A stretch of DNA of 57,186 bases from Acanthamoeba lenticulata (taxonomy: Eukaryota > Discosea > Longamoebia > Acanthamoebidae): the NCBI GenBank assembly GCA_002179805.1, contig NAVB01000016.1:1-57186 (forward strand), read 5' to 3'. Both the position numbers and the translations under genes were made by a program. Shown here piece by piece: positions 33,301 to 44,339 of this stretch (positions are counted from its first letter, which is position 1; each line of letters opens with the position of its first letter). Below the pieces are notes generated by a model. That model had not been told where the DNA came from. It searched no databases and saw only the letters and a program-made list of their open reading frames with translations.

Positions 33301-34445
33301 ACCACCACCAGGCGGCCAACGGGAACGGACATGTACAGGCCAACGGCGACAGCAGCGCGGCTGGCGAAGGCGAGAAGTTTAGGGTCTTCACCGGCCGAGA
33401 AAAGAAGAGCCTTGAGCTGCGCTACAAGCGGCTCAAGGGCCGGTTTGCGGCCCAGACCAAGCAGGTGCTGACCGCCCGCCGTTGTCGGGACGTCGTTGAT
33501 CTGACCCAAACGCTTGTTTGTGGCCATCAGATGGGGTCGCTGCAGGCGGCGATGGAAGAGCTGCAGACAGAGTTGGGCGCGCGCGACGAGCGGATACGCT
33601 ACATGAACATCAACACCGATGTGCAGGCGCAGCAGGTACTTGACGATGACGGTGTGATGAGAAGTTGATGATGGAAAGAGGAGATGATGCAACAGGGGAC
33701 TAATAATGATGGGTGTGACGTGACACCATAACACAGGTCAAAGACTTGCAGCAGCAGCTGGCCACCAAAGATCAGCAACTCAGCGCCATGCAGGATCAAA
33801 TCAGAGGTATGTTTTTTAATACTTTTTTTTCTCCATATTTTTGAGTATTTAATTATTGTTTTATAATATTCTTCTCACCTGTGGCGGTCTTGTTGGGGCC
33901 ACATACAGAGTCCGAGGACCGAATGCGACGACTGTTGCAGGTGACGGCCAGTGATGACAGCAAGAACGTCGACTTCCAAGTCCTCTCCGGCATCGTCTCC
34001 GACTACCACGCCCAGGTTCCATTCCTTGCCTCCCTACACATTTTTGTTCTCTGTCGCTTTCGTTCTTTTTCTCTGATTGCTTACGATGCGTTCGTTCTTT
34101 GGCGGCGGGGGATGATGGCAGCAAGTACGCGGGCTGAAGGAGCAGCTGCTCGACGAGCAAATCATGCGGGAGGTGCAGCGGGCAGACAACTTCCACCTGC
34201 TTCAGTCGGTCGAGGAGAAGGAGTCCCTCCTGCGCGAGTGGGCCGACTTCTTTGAATACTTCGTACGTCGCGCGCTCCCCCAAACCTCTTTCGAATGATT
34301 AATATTAATATTAACCAAAAAATATGTTAAAATACAGGAGCAAAAGCAACATCACTTGGAGGAGGAGGTGCATCGGCTACAAGCGCGAAGGAAGGGTTAC
34401 ACGCTCATGCCCAAATACTACTCTGATGGCGATGCCAACGACTGA
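30390..34445 (+). CDS. N-terminal motor kinesin, kinesin-7/CENP-E-like
   Basis: Many exons. Start ATG 30390 ([20 protein letters not shown]), stop 34443-34445. Motor landmarks in order: [47 protein letters not shown] (P-loop, about 30922-30947), [44 protein letters not shown] (switch I), [12 protein letters not shown] (switch II), [50 protein letters not shown]. The motor is at the N-terminus, so it should move to the plus end. The [11 protein letters not shown] and IPLAI..DVF signatures are closest to kinesin-7. A coiled-coil neck follows ([20 protein letters not shown] and on), then Ser/Pro linkers and further coiled-coil segments to [20 protein letters not shown]. An insert between switch I and II ([18 protein letters not shown]) is longer than usual. 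Confidence 0.9.
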
Positions 34446-34673
34446 CCCTAGAAGATGGACCGATCCATCCACGACTCCCTCCCCCGCGTGCACAACAACG
34501 GCAAAACACAGCAATTATTTATTATTTCTTCAATCATTTTATTTATTTGTTTGAAGAAAAGCGATAAAAATGGACAAATCTTTGTAGTGAGTTTGATTGG
34601 TCCACTTGCGGCTTGCGTGTCGCGGGAACAGTGCTGAGAGCGACGGAGGCCTGTCTGCTGTCGGACAAGAAGG

Positions 34674-35330
34674 ATGGCCAGCACGACAGGCACGACCACG
34701 CCGCCAACAGGAGGAGCGAGGAAGAAGGACAGGTCTGTGCTGCTGATATGTGACTATCAGCTTGGCATTCTTCCCTTCTGGACGAATGACGCCGCGTGGA
34801 GGGAGACTGTGCTGACCAACCTGACGGAGCTCGTGGACGCGGTTCGATCGAGCTCGGCCTACGCTGACGGCGAGCTCCTTCTGGGCTTTGTGGGCATGGC
34901 GTTTGGCGCGGGCTACCCGGAAGTCGGGCCAGCCGCCCACGCCATCTTCCAGCAGTTCAAGCAAGCTGGCATTCTCTGTGGCGACGCGCCCGACAGCGTC
35001 GGATTCCACCCGGTCGCGCCGCGACAGGCCGATGGCTCGCCGCTGCGCGAGTTCGTGGTGTACAAGTCACGTGGCTCCGCTTTCTACGGGACCAACCTAG
35101 ACGTCATCCTGCGTTCGCACGGAGTGTCGCACATTGTGATTGCCGGTCTGGCGACCAGCGGCGTGGTGCTGAGCACCGTGCGCTATGCGTTTGACGCCGA
35201 TTACCAGATGGTCGTGCTGGAGGACTGCTGTGGCGATCTGTCCAGGGAAAAGCACGACGCCCTGGTGCAGCACATCCTCCCTACCCAAGCAACTGTCTCC
35301 TCCTGGAAAGCTTGGACCCAAGGACTGTAG
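34674..35330 (+). CDS. Isochorismatase-fold protein, catalytic Cys position is Val
   Basis: 218 residues, single exon. Isochorismatase-like hydrolase fold: beta-1 with the conserved Asp (SVLLICDYQLGIL), a Lys segment (REFVVYKSRGSAFYGT), LDVILRSHGVSHIVIAGLAT and the helix GVVLSTVRYAFDADYQMVVL. In active cysteine hydrolases the loop reads G-x-x-T-x-x-C-V. Here it is GLATSGVV, so the nucleophile position is Val, as in a subgroup of fungal and bacterial homologues. Asp and Lys are kept. It may be a non-hydrolytic homologue or use another residue (the CC in EDCCGD is nearby in sequence). The start is the first ATG, after which residues 1-20 are a low-complexity leader. Confidence 0.88.
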   Translation: MASTTGTTTPPTGGARKKDRSVLLICDYQLGILPFWTNDAAWRETVLTNLTELVDAVRSSSAYADGELLLGFVGMAFGAGYPEVGPAAHAIFQQFKQAGILCGDAPDSVGFHPVAPRQADGSPLREFVVYKSRGSAFYGTNLDVILRSHGVSHIVIAGLATSGVVLSTVRYAFDADYQMVVLEDCCGDLSREKHDALVQHILPTQATVSSWKAWTQGL

Positions 35331-36104
35331 CTGTTATGTGTCAATTTTTTTTTCCACCATTACTTTTAGTAGTGACCAGAGAGGAACAATTCCCTTGGCA
35401 CTCACCTTAAACGCCACCGGACGGGTGTGATGGCGGCATCGTCACGGTACCCGGCTGCTTCCACGAATCCATCTGCTTGAACCTGAGGAGGTGGATACAG
35501 ACGCTAGGCTGGGGTGCTTGTAACATAAATGGTACATCCTAGGGAGCCACTTCAGGCAGTCCCCACCATCCTTGATGGGCATGGGCTCCCAGGTGGAGGG
35601 AAGGGCCCGACCGAGTCCATGGGCCTGGTGGACGACTTCACAATTCTGGCAACTCGGGCGCGGCAATGGGCCGCTCCTGCTTGCATGTGTACAGAACTCA
35701 CACGTTGGCCTCCTTCAACATGTGATACTGTAGCAGCCCTCGTCCCTTGGCACACAAGTGCCTCATAATGTGAAATAGTGAAAAGTCACAGTGGGACAAG
35801 CATTATAACAAAACTAATGCTTGTGCGTGCAAGAGGAATGGTTTGATGCGCCTTCTGTACGCTTACTCTTCGGAGGTGGCGCAAACGCAACTTCCCTGCC
35901 CATCTGAGAAGATATGAGCTTGGGCAATTTCCCCAGCCGACCACACACCAGCAGGTGATACTGCAGAAACTGACGCGCATTACTCTGGCGCTTGCTCTAA
36001 AGAGGTTTCCCTTGTTGAACGGAGCCACCTACAGGCCCAGAGTGCGTTTTTGTTGTCAGCGCATTTCAACTCCGAACAAAGAGAAGCAAGAGAGTAGTAA
36101 GCAG
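35331..36104. other. Intergenic, about 770 nt, with a possible small minus-strand gene or remnant
   Basis: AT-rich just after the isochorismatase-like gene. The 35440-35780 part has coding-like composition on the minus strand (next entry). The 35800-36100 part shows no recognisable element. Confidence 0.4.
35442..35767 (-). pseudogene. Possible gene fragment, unrecognised
   Basis: Minus-strand translation gives MRHLCAKGRGLLQYHMLKEA from about 35767. After a potential GTGAGT...CAG intron (about 35703-35679) it continues through ELPEL, then needs a frame change to read CQNCEVVHQAHGLGRALPST and GGDCLKWLPRMYHLCYKH. The Cys/His content is suggestive, but there is no clear start, domain or single frame. 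It may be a remnant or chance. Confidence 0.25.
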
Positions 36105-39100
36105 ATGCAAGCAAGGCTCCTGGCGCTCTGCCTGGTTGTCCTACTGGGCTGTGGCAATGCTCAGCCGACTCAACTCACCTACCACCTCGGTAAACAAGAC
36201 TTGCCCGGGCTCAACATATCTTCTTTTACCCTCTACTCATTTGATTCTTCGTGCAGGCCAAGAGTTTGTGTTTGGCCTGAACTCACAAGTCGACGCACGC
36301 CAAGCGGATGCACAGACGCTGCAAGCTGGCGGAGGTTCGGTGGCTTTCATGGAGAGCACCGTTGTTTGCCGCTGCACGGACGTGAACGCCACCTCCTACC
36401 TGTACACATTCACATCTTCCTCCCCTCTTCTTCTTCATGACGTTGATGGTCGTCGTTTCCCTTTGTCATTATCAGGTTTGTGATGAACCTGTACAACACC
36501 AAAGTGAGCGTTGTACAGAATGCGGGCACAGCGAGCGAGACCGCCAGTGAGCCCATGGCACTCGGCGTTGGCGACAACAGCGCTCTCGGTGCTCCCGTCT
36601 ACTTCCAGCAACTCAAGACAGGTGAAATCGTCAAGGTGTGGTACGCCAAGGGCGATTCGCCCTATTTCATCAACGTCAAGGTACGTGCTGGGCAATCTCA
36701 TGATCTTCCACCACTCTGAGGAACTCTTGTGGGCCAAGCGTATTGAGCTTCTCTCCTCCATGTTCACCATGCAGGCTGGCGCGATCAATACCTTCCAGAC
36801 AAGAGTGGTCCCGGCCAATCAGCAAGCCAAGTACGAGGAGACCGACATCATCGGCGTGCACAGCTCCAACTTTGTGGGCTCGCATGCAAGCGGAAGTACG
36901 CACGCCCCCTCGTGTACTCGCACTAATGTAAAGCTTCCTGAACGACGACTGATTTTACTGTGCGGGCATGCGTGGCAGGCCTCAACATCGTCAAGACCTT
37001 CAATCAGGCCGACTTCAAGACCTTTGCCACTGACGCGCGCCTCTCCGCCAAGGACATCATCCTGAACGCCAACCAAGGCGTGTCTGTTCACGAATCTGGC
37101 TACATCCAGTCCACTTCGTTCGACCAAAAGGTCCTTCTCGTGCAAACCAACAACAGGCGGGTTCGTCACCATCAACCCAACCAGCTTCGCTCTCGCTGCT
37201 GGTCAATTTACGTGGACGGCGCAGGCGAACAGCAACAACAACAACAGCACGAATGGGCTGGACATGTTCTTGCTCTCGCACGGGAAGAAGAGCATCAACC
37301 TCCGCCAAGTCTCCATGGTCATGGGCGAGCGGAGGGTGCGCCGTCCTGCCAGAAGTGCCTGTGTTGTGTGTGTAGCAAGATTTCTCACATTGTGGAGAAA
37401 CAGACCGCCTCCAGCCTGTTCAGAGACCACGAGGCGCTCGGCTTCGCGGGACTCGAGAGACACTCTGGGCTGGTGCCAGACACGCTGCACGACTACGCCA
37501 CCAAGTCGGCCTTCTTCACCCTGCAAAACCCCACGTTTGTGAACGTGGCCGAAGCGCTCGCCGAGATCCTTCATGGCCAAGATCATCACGAACCTCGTGT
37601 CTTTACGCAGATGAACCGCTTGATCCGCTATCTGAGCGTTCATCAAGAGTACGTGCCCGTTCCGTGTGCGCAAACAAGCAGAACATTGACATGACTCTCG
37701 GATGTATCGTGATTGCGGTGACACACAGAGAAATGTCTGTCCTGCGCCAGTACCTCGCCGAGTCGGCCGTCATGAACGAGGTCGGCCTCTGCAAGCGCGT
37801 GTTCTACATTCTTGCCGCGTTGGAGGCGAGCCAGGACCTGATCCAGTTTGGTCTCTCCTCGCCCAATCGCGACGTACGCTCACGCCTTACCTTTGCGTCC
37901 ATGTTGTGAACACGATGGTTCATTCTCCTCTTCTTGCCTCGCTCTCGCAGGTCCAAATGCAGGCCGTCATCACTGCGGCGATTCTCAACGCTCCAACGAT
38001 TCATCTCGCCGACTCGCTATTCTCGATCTATGATGGCGCGGAGGACGCGCCCATAAAGTACGATCATCACGGCTTTGCTCGGGCATATTTGATGATCCAT
38101 GGAAAGGACGTTCTTATGTTGTTCTTGTGACCTGCAGACATGCTGCTCTCCTTGCCTATGGCGCAGTTCTGCGCAAGCTGGAAGATCCCGTTCAGAAACA
38201 CATTGGAGGCGAGGCCTTGCTCAATCTCCTTGAGGACACGCCTGACCACGATGTGAACCAGCTTGCCACCGTGCTTTCGGCCATCAAGAACGCCGGCCCC
38301 TCTGTCCTCTCGCCCTTGAAAGTCCTCGCCCCAGCCCTGAGTCTCTACAAGAAGAGTACGCGAGTCCCTGGGGTCGTTCATGCGTTCTCGCTCTGACGCG
38401 GCCATGGCGGCGTTGTGTGATGTGGTTCCATCAAGACGCTCTGCTCAAGGGAAGCTTTCAGCGCCTCGTGGAGGAGTACGCGCCCAAGGGCTCTGAACTC
38501 GACATGCACCTTGCCGCGGTACTCGAGGGCTCCAACTTTGCTTTTAATCGCTCGTGGACCAAAGACTTTGTCATTGGCGGCCGCACCGTCAACCTCGACG
38601 TCAAGGGTATAAGCTGTCACACTCTGGCATATATTTACGTTCTTTCTCATCGATCGGTCTCCAGGTCAGCTCCTGGCGAGCACCAGCTTGGACTGCAACA
38701 GCCATCAGTTCAGCTACGAGGGACTGGCTCAGATTCTCGGCGACGTGACCCTCTTCACTGAGACCATCAATGTCTTCAAGGTACCTCAGGCGTGGTCACA
38801 TGGTGCGAACTGTCGTGGTGGTGCTGATGAAGGTCCCGTACAGGCGGAGGCGATTTACGGCGTTGACAATGGCAACCGTCGCGCTGATGATGTTTCGGTT
38901 GTGTTCATGGGGCGCACCCTCTACAACAAGCCTCTGCCGCAGCTCGATTGCAAGGAGCACACCAACCGCCTCTTCCACAGCGCGCCCGCCATTTCGAGTA
39001 CGCTTTTTGCTGTGCGTCTGTCCAGAGAGTGTTGTTGGCTCACATGAGATCAACACAACATGCAGCTTCGTACGTTGTGTGGGTGAGCGTGATCCCGGTC

Positions 39101-39646
39101 GTGTTCTCGGCCTCTGCTAGTGTGAACCTGGATGTCAACTGGGGCTGGGCCGTGTGCGACACTCAGCTCAGTGCTATGCTCGGTACGAACTCGCGACCAA
39201 ACACGCTCCCCGTTGTCGCCAACGCTAACAAAAGCCTTCCTGACTGCAGAGCTGATCCCGACGGCCACTTACACCGTACAAGGGAATGTGGAACTCGATC
39301 TGCTGACGATCAAGGCTGGTGTTGAGTTGGGCGCACAGGTCAACACGCAGCTCCGCTCTCAAGCCTACATTCACGGCAGCAAGTGCGAAGTCGGCTTTGA
39401 CGTTATCAAGACCGACAAGCCAATGAACGCCTACTTTGAGTCGTTTTTCCAGCTCAAGGAATGCAAGTTCTGGGTATGTGCTCCTTCATTCTCTGCGCAT
39501 GTTCGACATACACTCAACTCAACACCTTTTTCGTGCAGATCTTTAATTGCAAGTGGATGAACAAGGACCTCCGGACCTGGTGGCAGTGGCAGCTGCCCCA
39601 ATCCATCAGTGGCATCTTCAACAAGGCCTGGCCGATTAGCTCTTGA
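36105..39646 (+). CDS. Large lipid-transfer protein (vitellogenin/MTP N-terminal type), secreted
   Basis: Multi-exon, start 36105, stop 39644-39646. Signal peptide MQARLLALCLVVLLGCGNAQ, then the beta-rich front end of lipoprotein N-terminal (Vitellogenin_N/LPD_N) domains: YHLG, joined to QEFVFGLNSQVDARQ. A diagnostic block follows (EIVKVWYAKGDSPYFINVK / AGAINTFQTRVV / YEETDIIG). The middle is the helical superhelix: MNRLIRYLSVHQ, SVLRQYLAESAVMNEVGLC, FGLSSPNRDVQMQAVITAAI, ALLAYGAVLRKLED, DTPDHDVNQLATVLSAIKNA. The end is beta-rich with several Cys. In animals this family packages or transports neutral lipid (vitellogenin, apoB, MTP). About 14 introns of 50-90 nt interrupt it, and many junctions are only approximate. 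Alternative: a surface protein using the same fold. Confidence 0.75.
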
Positions 39647-39728
39647 TCGACCAATCAATTTATGTTTGTTTTGTTTTGTTTTTAAAATTAATTTATGATT
39701 TGTTTGCCTTTCCTGTTTCTACACCATT

Positions 39729-42534
39729 TTACTGCTCGTGGGCGGCGCTGCGTTTGATGCCAAACTCGTCGAAGAGGGCAACGACGTCCTCCTGCTTGTT
39801 CTCCCGCGCGAACCACTCGGCTGTGCGCTTGCTCTGGAATGTCGCCAGCGTAGTGTCGGCTCCCGTTTCTGTGCGCCACCAAGTGTTATAAGTAAAACAA
39901 TTCATATTTTTAAATACAAGAGTAAATCTGAAAAAAAGAGCGAACCGAGAAGCATGCGGACGATGCTCGCGTGGCCTTTCTCAGCGGCCATCATGAGCGC
40001 TGACTCGCCGTTCTTTGATTGTACGTTAACGTCGGCTCCATGTTCTGTTCCGTCCAAGAAGCCAATGAGTTGGTGATGACAGCGGTGGTGAAATGAAGGT
40101 GGTGGTGGTAAGTACCGAGCACGAGCTTGACGACCTCGGCGTAGCCCTCGTAGGTGGCGTGCATGAGCGGCGTGCCGCCCTTCTCGGTCATGGCGTTGAC
40201 GTTGGCGCCGTGGGCCAGCAGCAGCTTGACCACCTCCACATGGCCGCCCTGCGCGGCGTGGATGATGGGCTGCCAGGCGCAGCCCTCTTCTACAGAGTTC
40301 ACGTTGGCGCCGTGGCACAGCAGCCAGTTCACTATCTCCACGTTGCCTCGAATCGCCGCAAACATCAGCGGCGTCGCTTTCTGCATTTTTTAAAAAAGAA
40401 AAATAATAATCAGCATTTTTGCAAAAAATTGCATCAAAAATGCAGCAAAATAATAATATAAAAGATTAATTAATACCTTTTCGGTAAGAGGAACGTCGAC
40501 GGAGAGGTCGGCAGCACTGAGGAAACGGCGCATGAGGGGCAGGTGGCCCTTCTCGACGGCCCACTTGATGCGGCGGCGCTTGTGTGCCCGAATCTTCTTG
40601 CGCTTCTTCTTGCCCATCTCCACGTCGACGACGGCCATTTCGCGCTCGTGATCCTCCTCCATCTCGCGGATCTCGCGCAGCAATCGCACGCACTCGCGGC
40701 GCCACCAGACCTCGGGTGGCGCCAGCGCCACGACGCCGCCCTCCTGCTGCTGCTCCACGGCCGCAGACGAGGATGCTCGATGCTGCTCGGCTCGCGCATC
40801 GGCCTCGTCCTCTGCTCGCCCGCCTTCTGCCGCCGTGGCGGCGTCTTGCTGCTCGCCTGGCGTGGCGCGCTCCTCGTCTGCCCGCTCGGCCTCCTCTGCC
40901 TCGGCCTTGTTGTTGTTGTCCTTGTTCTGCTCTGCGGCCGCGGAAGCGTCGGGCCTTGGCTGCTGCTGCTGCTGCGGCGAGCAGTAGAGCTCGCGTCGCG
41001 CTCGCGCCTTGTTGATGACGACAAGCGTCGACGAGGAAGACGAGGACAACGAGGAAGAAGACGAGACAGAGGAGGTGGTGGTCGCCGCGGAGCTGCCGGA
41101 CGCGGCGGCCGACGGGGCTGGCGAGGTCGGCCCGCCAAAGTGAAGGTCGTAGATCCCGTGCCAGAAGACGTCGTCCCGCTGCGTCGTGTTGTGGACGTCG
41201 CGGCACACGAGCGCCAACGTCGTGAGGATCTCGCCGATGGGCAAGAAGCTGTAGATGTGCTGCTGGATCTCCGTGGGCAGCCCCAGCAGCAGCGACCACG
41301 ACGACGTCGAGCCCAAAGACAGCGACGACGACGAGACCTCGGCCGATGACGGCAGCGGAGCTCCAGCAGAGGACGAGGAGGAGGATGTTGGTGGCGACGG
41401 CGGGCCCGAGATGAGGGTGAGCACGACCTGGCCCGAGGGCGACAGCGACGCGCGCAGGCGGGCGCGGGTGGAGCGACCGTCGCGGTGGGTCACCACGACC
41501 GACAGCTCGTCGTCGCGGCAGTCGTCGTGGTCGACCCCAAACGACCACGCCGTGTCCGTTGCCACCTCCACCAGCGCATCGCTCGGCGGGTCGAGCCCGA
41601 CGTTGTGCCGACGGCGGCCGCCGTTGTCGTCGTGGTGACTTGAGGGATGATCATCGTGGCCGTTGCACCCCACGGGCTCGTCACCGCCAAAGAGGCGGCC
41701 GGCGTGGAGGACGAGCTCGCGCAGGCACTCGCGCGCGGCGGTCTGCTTGTCGGCAACCTTTTCGTCATCGGCCACAGCGGTGGGCGGAAGCAGGAGCACC
41801 GGCACCAGGACGGCGGCCAGGCGCGCGGCCCGATCCGACGCGGCGGCGGCAGCTGGAGGCTGGTGGGTCGCCAGCAGCCGCACGAGTCGCGTGAGTGCGG
41901 CGCGGTTGGCGGGCGGCAGCCGCTCGATCAGCTCCACGTAGGTGCTCAGTCGCTCCTTCATCAGCTCGCCACCACCTGCGCGAAAGTGCGCGTCTCATCA
42001 GCCCGCCGGGCCGGATAGAAGAGAACAAGAAGAAGAAGAAGGGCGGCGTACGAGCAGTTTCGATGAAGAGCGGGGCGAGGTGACGTGTCAACAGCGGCTC
42101 GTGGTTGGCGCAGCGGGTGAGCTGGTCGAGGAGGAGCGCGGCCACGGCGTGCACGTCGGCGTCGGGACCAAAGCTGCTGTTGCCGCCCTCCTGGAAGGCG
42201 GCCTCGAGAGCGCACACTTGGCTTGGGCAGGTGGGCTCGAGGAACAGGTTTTCGCTGGTCTCGCCTCCTGCATCAACAACATGCCCCCAAATGCCAGTTG
42301 GACTACCATTGAGCCAATTTGCGCAAGAATTCGCGAGCAGTTGATAATCAACAAAGGGTACATGCAGGAAGATGAACCGTTGGTCTCAAGGAACGTAAAT
42401 GCTGCCAGTAAGAGAGGCGTATCGAAGGGGAAATCTTTCCCTTTGGTATCTCCTCGAGCCCGGCCGGCAGCCGACCATTTTTCGCCACCAGAGGACGTCT
42501 CGCGGTCCATTACATCAGGACCTTTGTTGTCCAT
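39729..42534 (-). CDS. RhoGAP (degenerate) - F-box - ankyrin repeat protein
   Basis: Start 42534, stop 39729-39731. The N-terminal RhoGAP-like domain spans three exons: FPFDTPLLLAAFTFLETNG, joined to GETSENLFLEPTCPSQVCAL, EAAFQEGG, DVHAVAALLLDQLTRCANHE, PLLTRHLAPLFIE, joined to RLPPANRAALTRLVRLLATH. The arginine-finger position (GIFRVSG consensus) reads NLFLEPT, with Leu at 42239-42241. The middle is acidic/Ser-rich, then an F-box (LLLGLPTEIQQHIYSFLPIG .. ALVCRDV). After a low-complexity and basic stretch come at least four ankyrin repeats (TPLMFAAIRGNVEIVNWLLC, IIHAAQGGHVEVVKLLLAHG, TPLMHATYEGYAEVVKLVLG, SALMMAAEKGHASIVRMLLG). F-box proteins usually dock substrates onto SCF (SKP1-cullin-1) ligases. 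The ankyrin repeats would bind the substrate. Confidence 0.82.
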
Positions 42535-42692
42535 CCTGAAGGTTGCGTTGTGATCTTTTTTTTCTTGCTCCCTCTTGGCCTGGTTTTGGCTTGTTTTCTT
42601 TTGGCCTTTTCTTTTGTTTAAATTAACCGTTGAATTTCAAAAACGTTACATTCCTTGCACGAACAGTTGGCAGTAACAGAGATTGGAGCCAA

Positions 42693-43801
42693 ATGATGTC
42701 GCACTTCTTGGTGGATTTCATGATAGGAGGTCTCTCGGCAGGGCTGGCCAAGCTGGTGGGCGCGCCGTTTAATCGCACAAAGCAATTACAACAGCTGTCG
42801 GGCGAACTGGTGAGGCTGGGCCGCCTCGCGAAGCCCTACAACGGGTTCGCCGACGCATTTGCGCGCACTGTAGACGCCGAGGGCGTGAGCAGCCTCTGGC
42901 GTGGGAGCTTCTACGACGTCATCAACTACTTCCCCACGCAGGTTCTCAACTTCACATTCAAGGATAGCTTCAGGCAGTTCTTCCCGTTCACCCGCCAGCA
43001 GCACGGCTACGGCCTCTGGTTTGCCGGTATGGCCTGTGTAGTTGCGCGTAGAGTTGAATTCAATTCGATTAATTCAAACCTCCACGACGTCGACTACACG
43101 CAGGTAACCTGGCCTCGGGCGCGCTGGCGGGCGCAATGTCGCTGGCCTTCACGATGCCGATTCAGCTGGCCAGCACCGTGTTGGCCAGCGACGTGCTTGA
43201 CCCCGAGAATGGACGCACGACCTACCAGTATAGTGGCATGTTCAACGTTCTGAATGAGACCGTGAAGCACAGCGGCCCACAGGGCCTCTTCGCTGGCTTC
43301 TCCGTGAGCGTGGCCGGCATCATCTTCTACCGCGGCCTCTACTTTGGCCTCTACGACACCTTACAGGTGCTGCAGGACCCGGACCCTCGACGCCGCAGCT
43401 TTGTTGTGTCGTTTTTGCTGGGATGGGGCGTTACCATCCTTGCTGGTCTGCTCACGTACCCGCTGGACACCATCCGGTGCGAAACTCACGGCTTCTACTC
43501 GCTCGCTCGCCCGAAACATGTTCCCTTATGTTGACCTCTTCTTCTTCCTCTTCTCTCCTTGAACAGGCGCCGGATGATGATCGCGGCGGCGACGCCACAC
43601 GCCTACAGCGGAACGCTCGAGTGTGTCCAGACGATCTGGCGCGAGGATGGCCTGGCGGGCTTCTTCCATGGCGCCATGGCCAACGTCGCGCGGGCCCTCG
43701 TTAGCAGCCTCACGCTTATCTTGTGGGACCAGTTGATCGCCATCCTCACCCCGCCGCCGCCGCCGCCCCAGCAGGGCACCAACCTTGACGATGTCGAGTA
43801 A
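42693..43801 (+). CDS. ADP/ATP-carrier-like mitochondrial carrier protein
   Basis: 313 residues from exons 42693-43026, 43104-43476 and 43567-43801, all in phase. Three-fold mitochondrial carrier layout: FMIGGLSAGLAKLVGAPFNR, GLWFAG joined to NLASGALAGAMSLAFTMPIQ, and LLGWGVTILAGLLTYPLDTI. The nucleotide-carrier signature RRRMMM appears across the last splice as RRRMMI. VSSLWRGSFYDVINYFPTQV and GLAGFFHGAMANVARALVSS are also ADP/ATP-carrier-like. Two of the three PxDxx[KR] motifs are altered: repeat 1 is PFNRTK (Asp to Asn) and repeat 2 is PIQLAS. Repeat 3 (PLDTIR) is intact. These residues form the salt-bridge gate, so transport may be altered. It is probably a paralogue, not the main carrier. 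The start is the first of two adjacent ATGs. Confidence 0.85.
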
Positions 43802-44339
43802 CGGGTTTACAACCTCACGTCACATGTGGACGAATCGCTGTTGTTGTATGAATTCTTGACATTCCATGAATCCTTTCCTCTACCTTGCTTCCCTTGGTTT
43901 TGTAGATCAAAAGAGGAGAACCACACCAGCTGTTCCTGGAGTCGTCTTGTGGGACTCTTCTACAAGTTGATGGATACAGTGCCGATTCAACAATTGGGAG
44001 CGATGCAGGGCAGACGCTAGCGGATGAAGGTGCGGTCCTTGATGCTGAACATTTGCCTATTCATTACCTTTCCTGAAGACAATCGCCAGTGACCTCGGGG
44101 GATGTGGAAAGTATGGCGGTTTGGGTGGGCAGCTTCTTTCAGGCTGACCCGCAACGCCAGCAAGCACGAATGCATGGAGGGCGAGACAATCTGGTGACCG
44201 GCGAGAACAAGCAACTTTTTGTTCTGATTCCTGAACTCGGCCCTCGTGTCCAGATCATGAGCGCCTACGCTGAGCTCCTAGGTGCGTTACTTGTGCACAT
44301 GCTTGTTCCCATTATGCTGGTGTGAGTCCAAGTCCTTCT
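43802..44339. other. Intergenic or unresolved upstream part of the Crinkler-like locus
   Basis: About 540 nt. The frame at 44089-44320 (GENKQLFVLIPELGPRV) has some coding character and could be an N-terminal piece of the downstream locus, but no start or splice path could be fixed. Confidence 0.35.

Noticed and set aside
40543..41349. 268-codon plus-strand open frame
   Set aside because: Antisense to the Ser/acidic-rich part of the F-box/ankyrin gene. Composition artefact.
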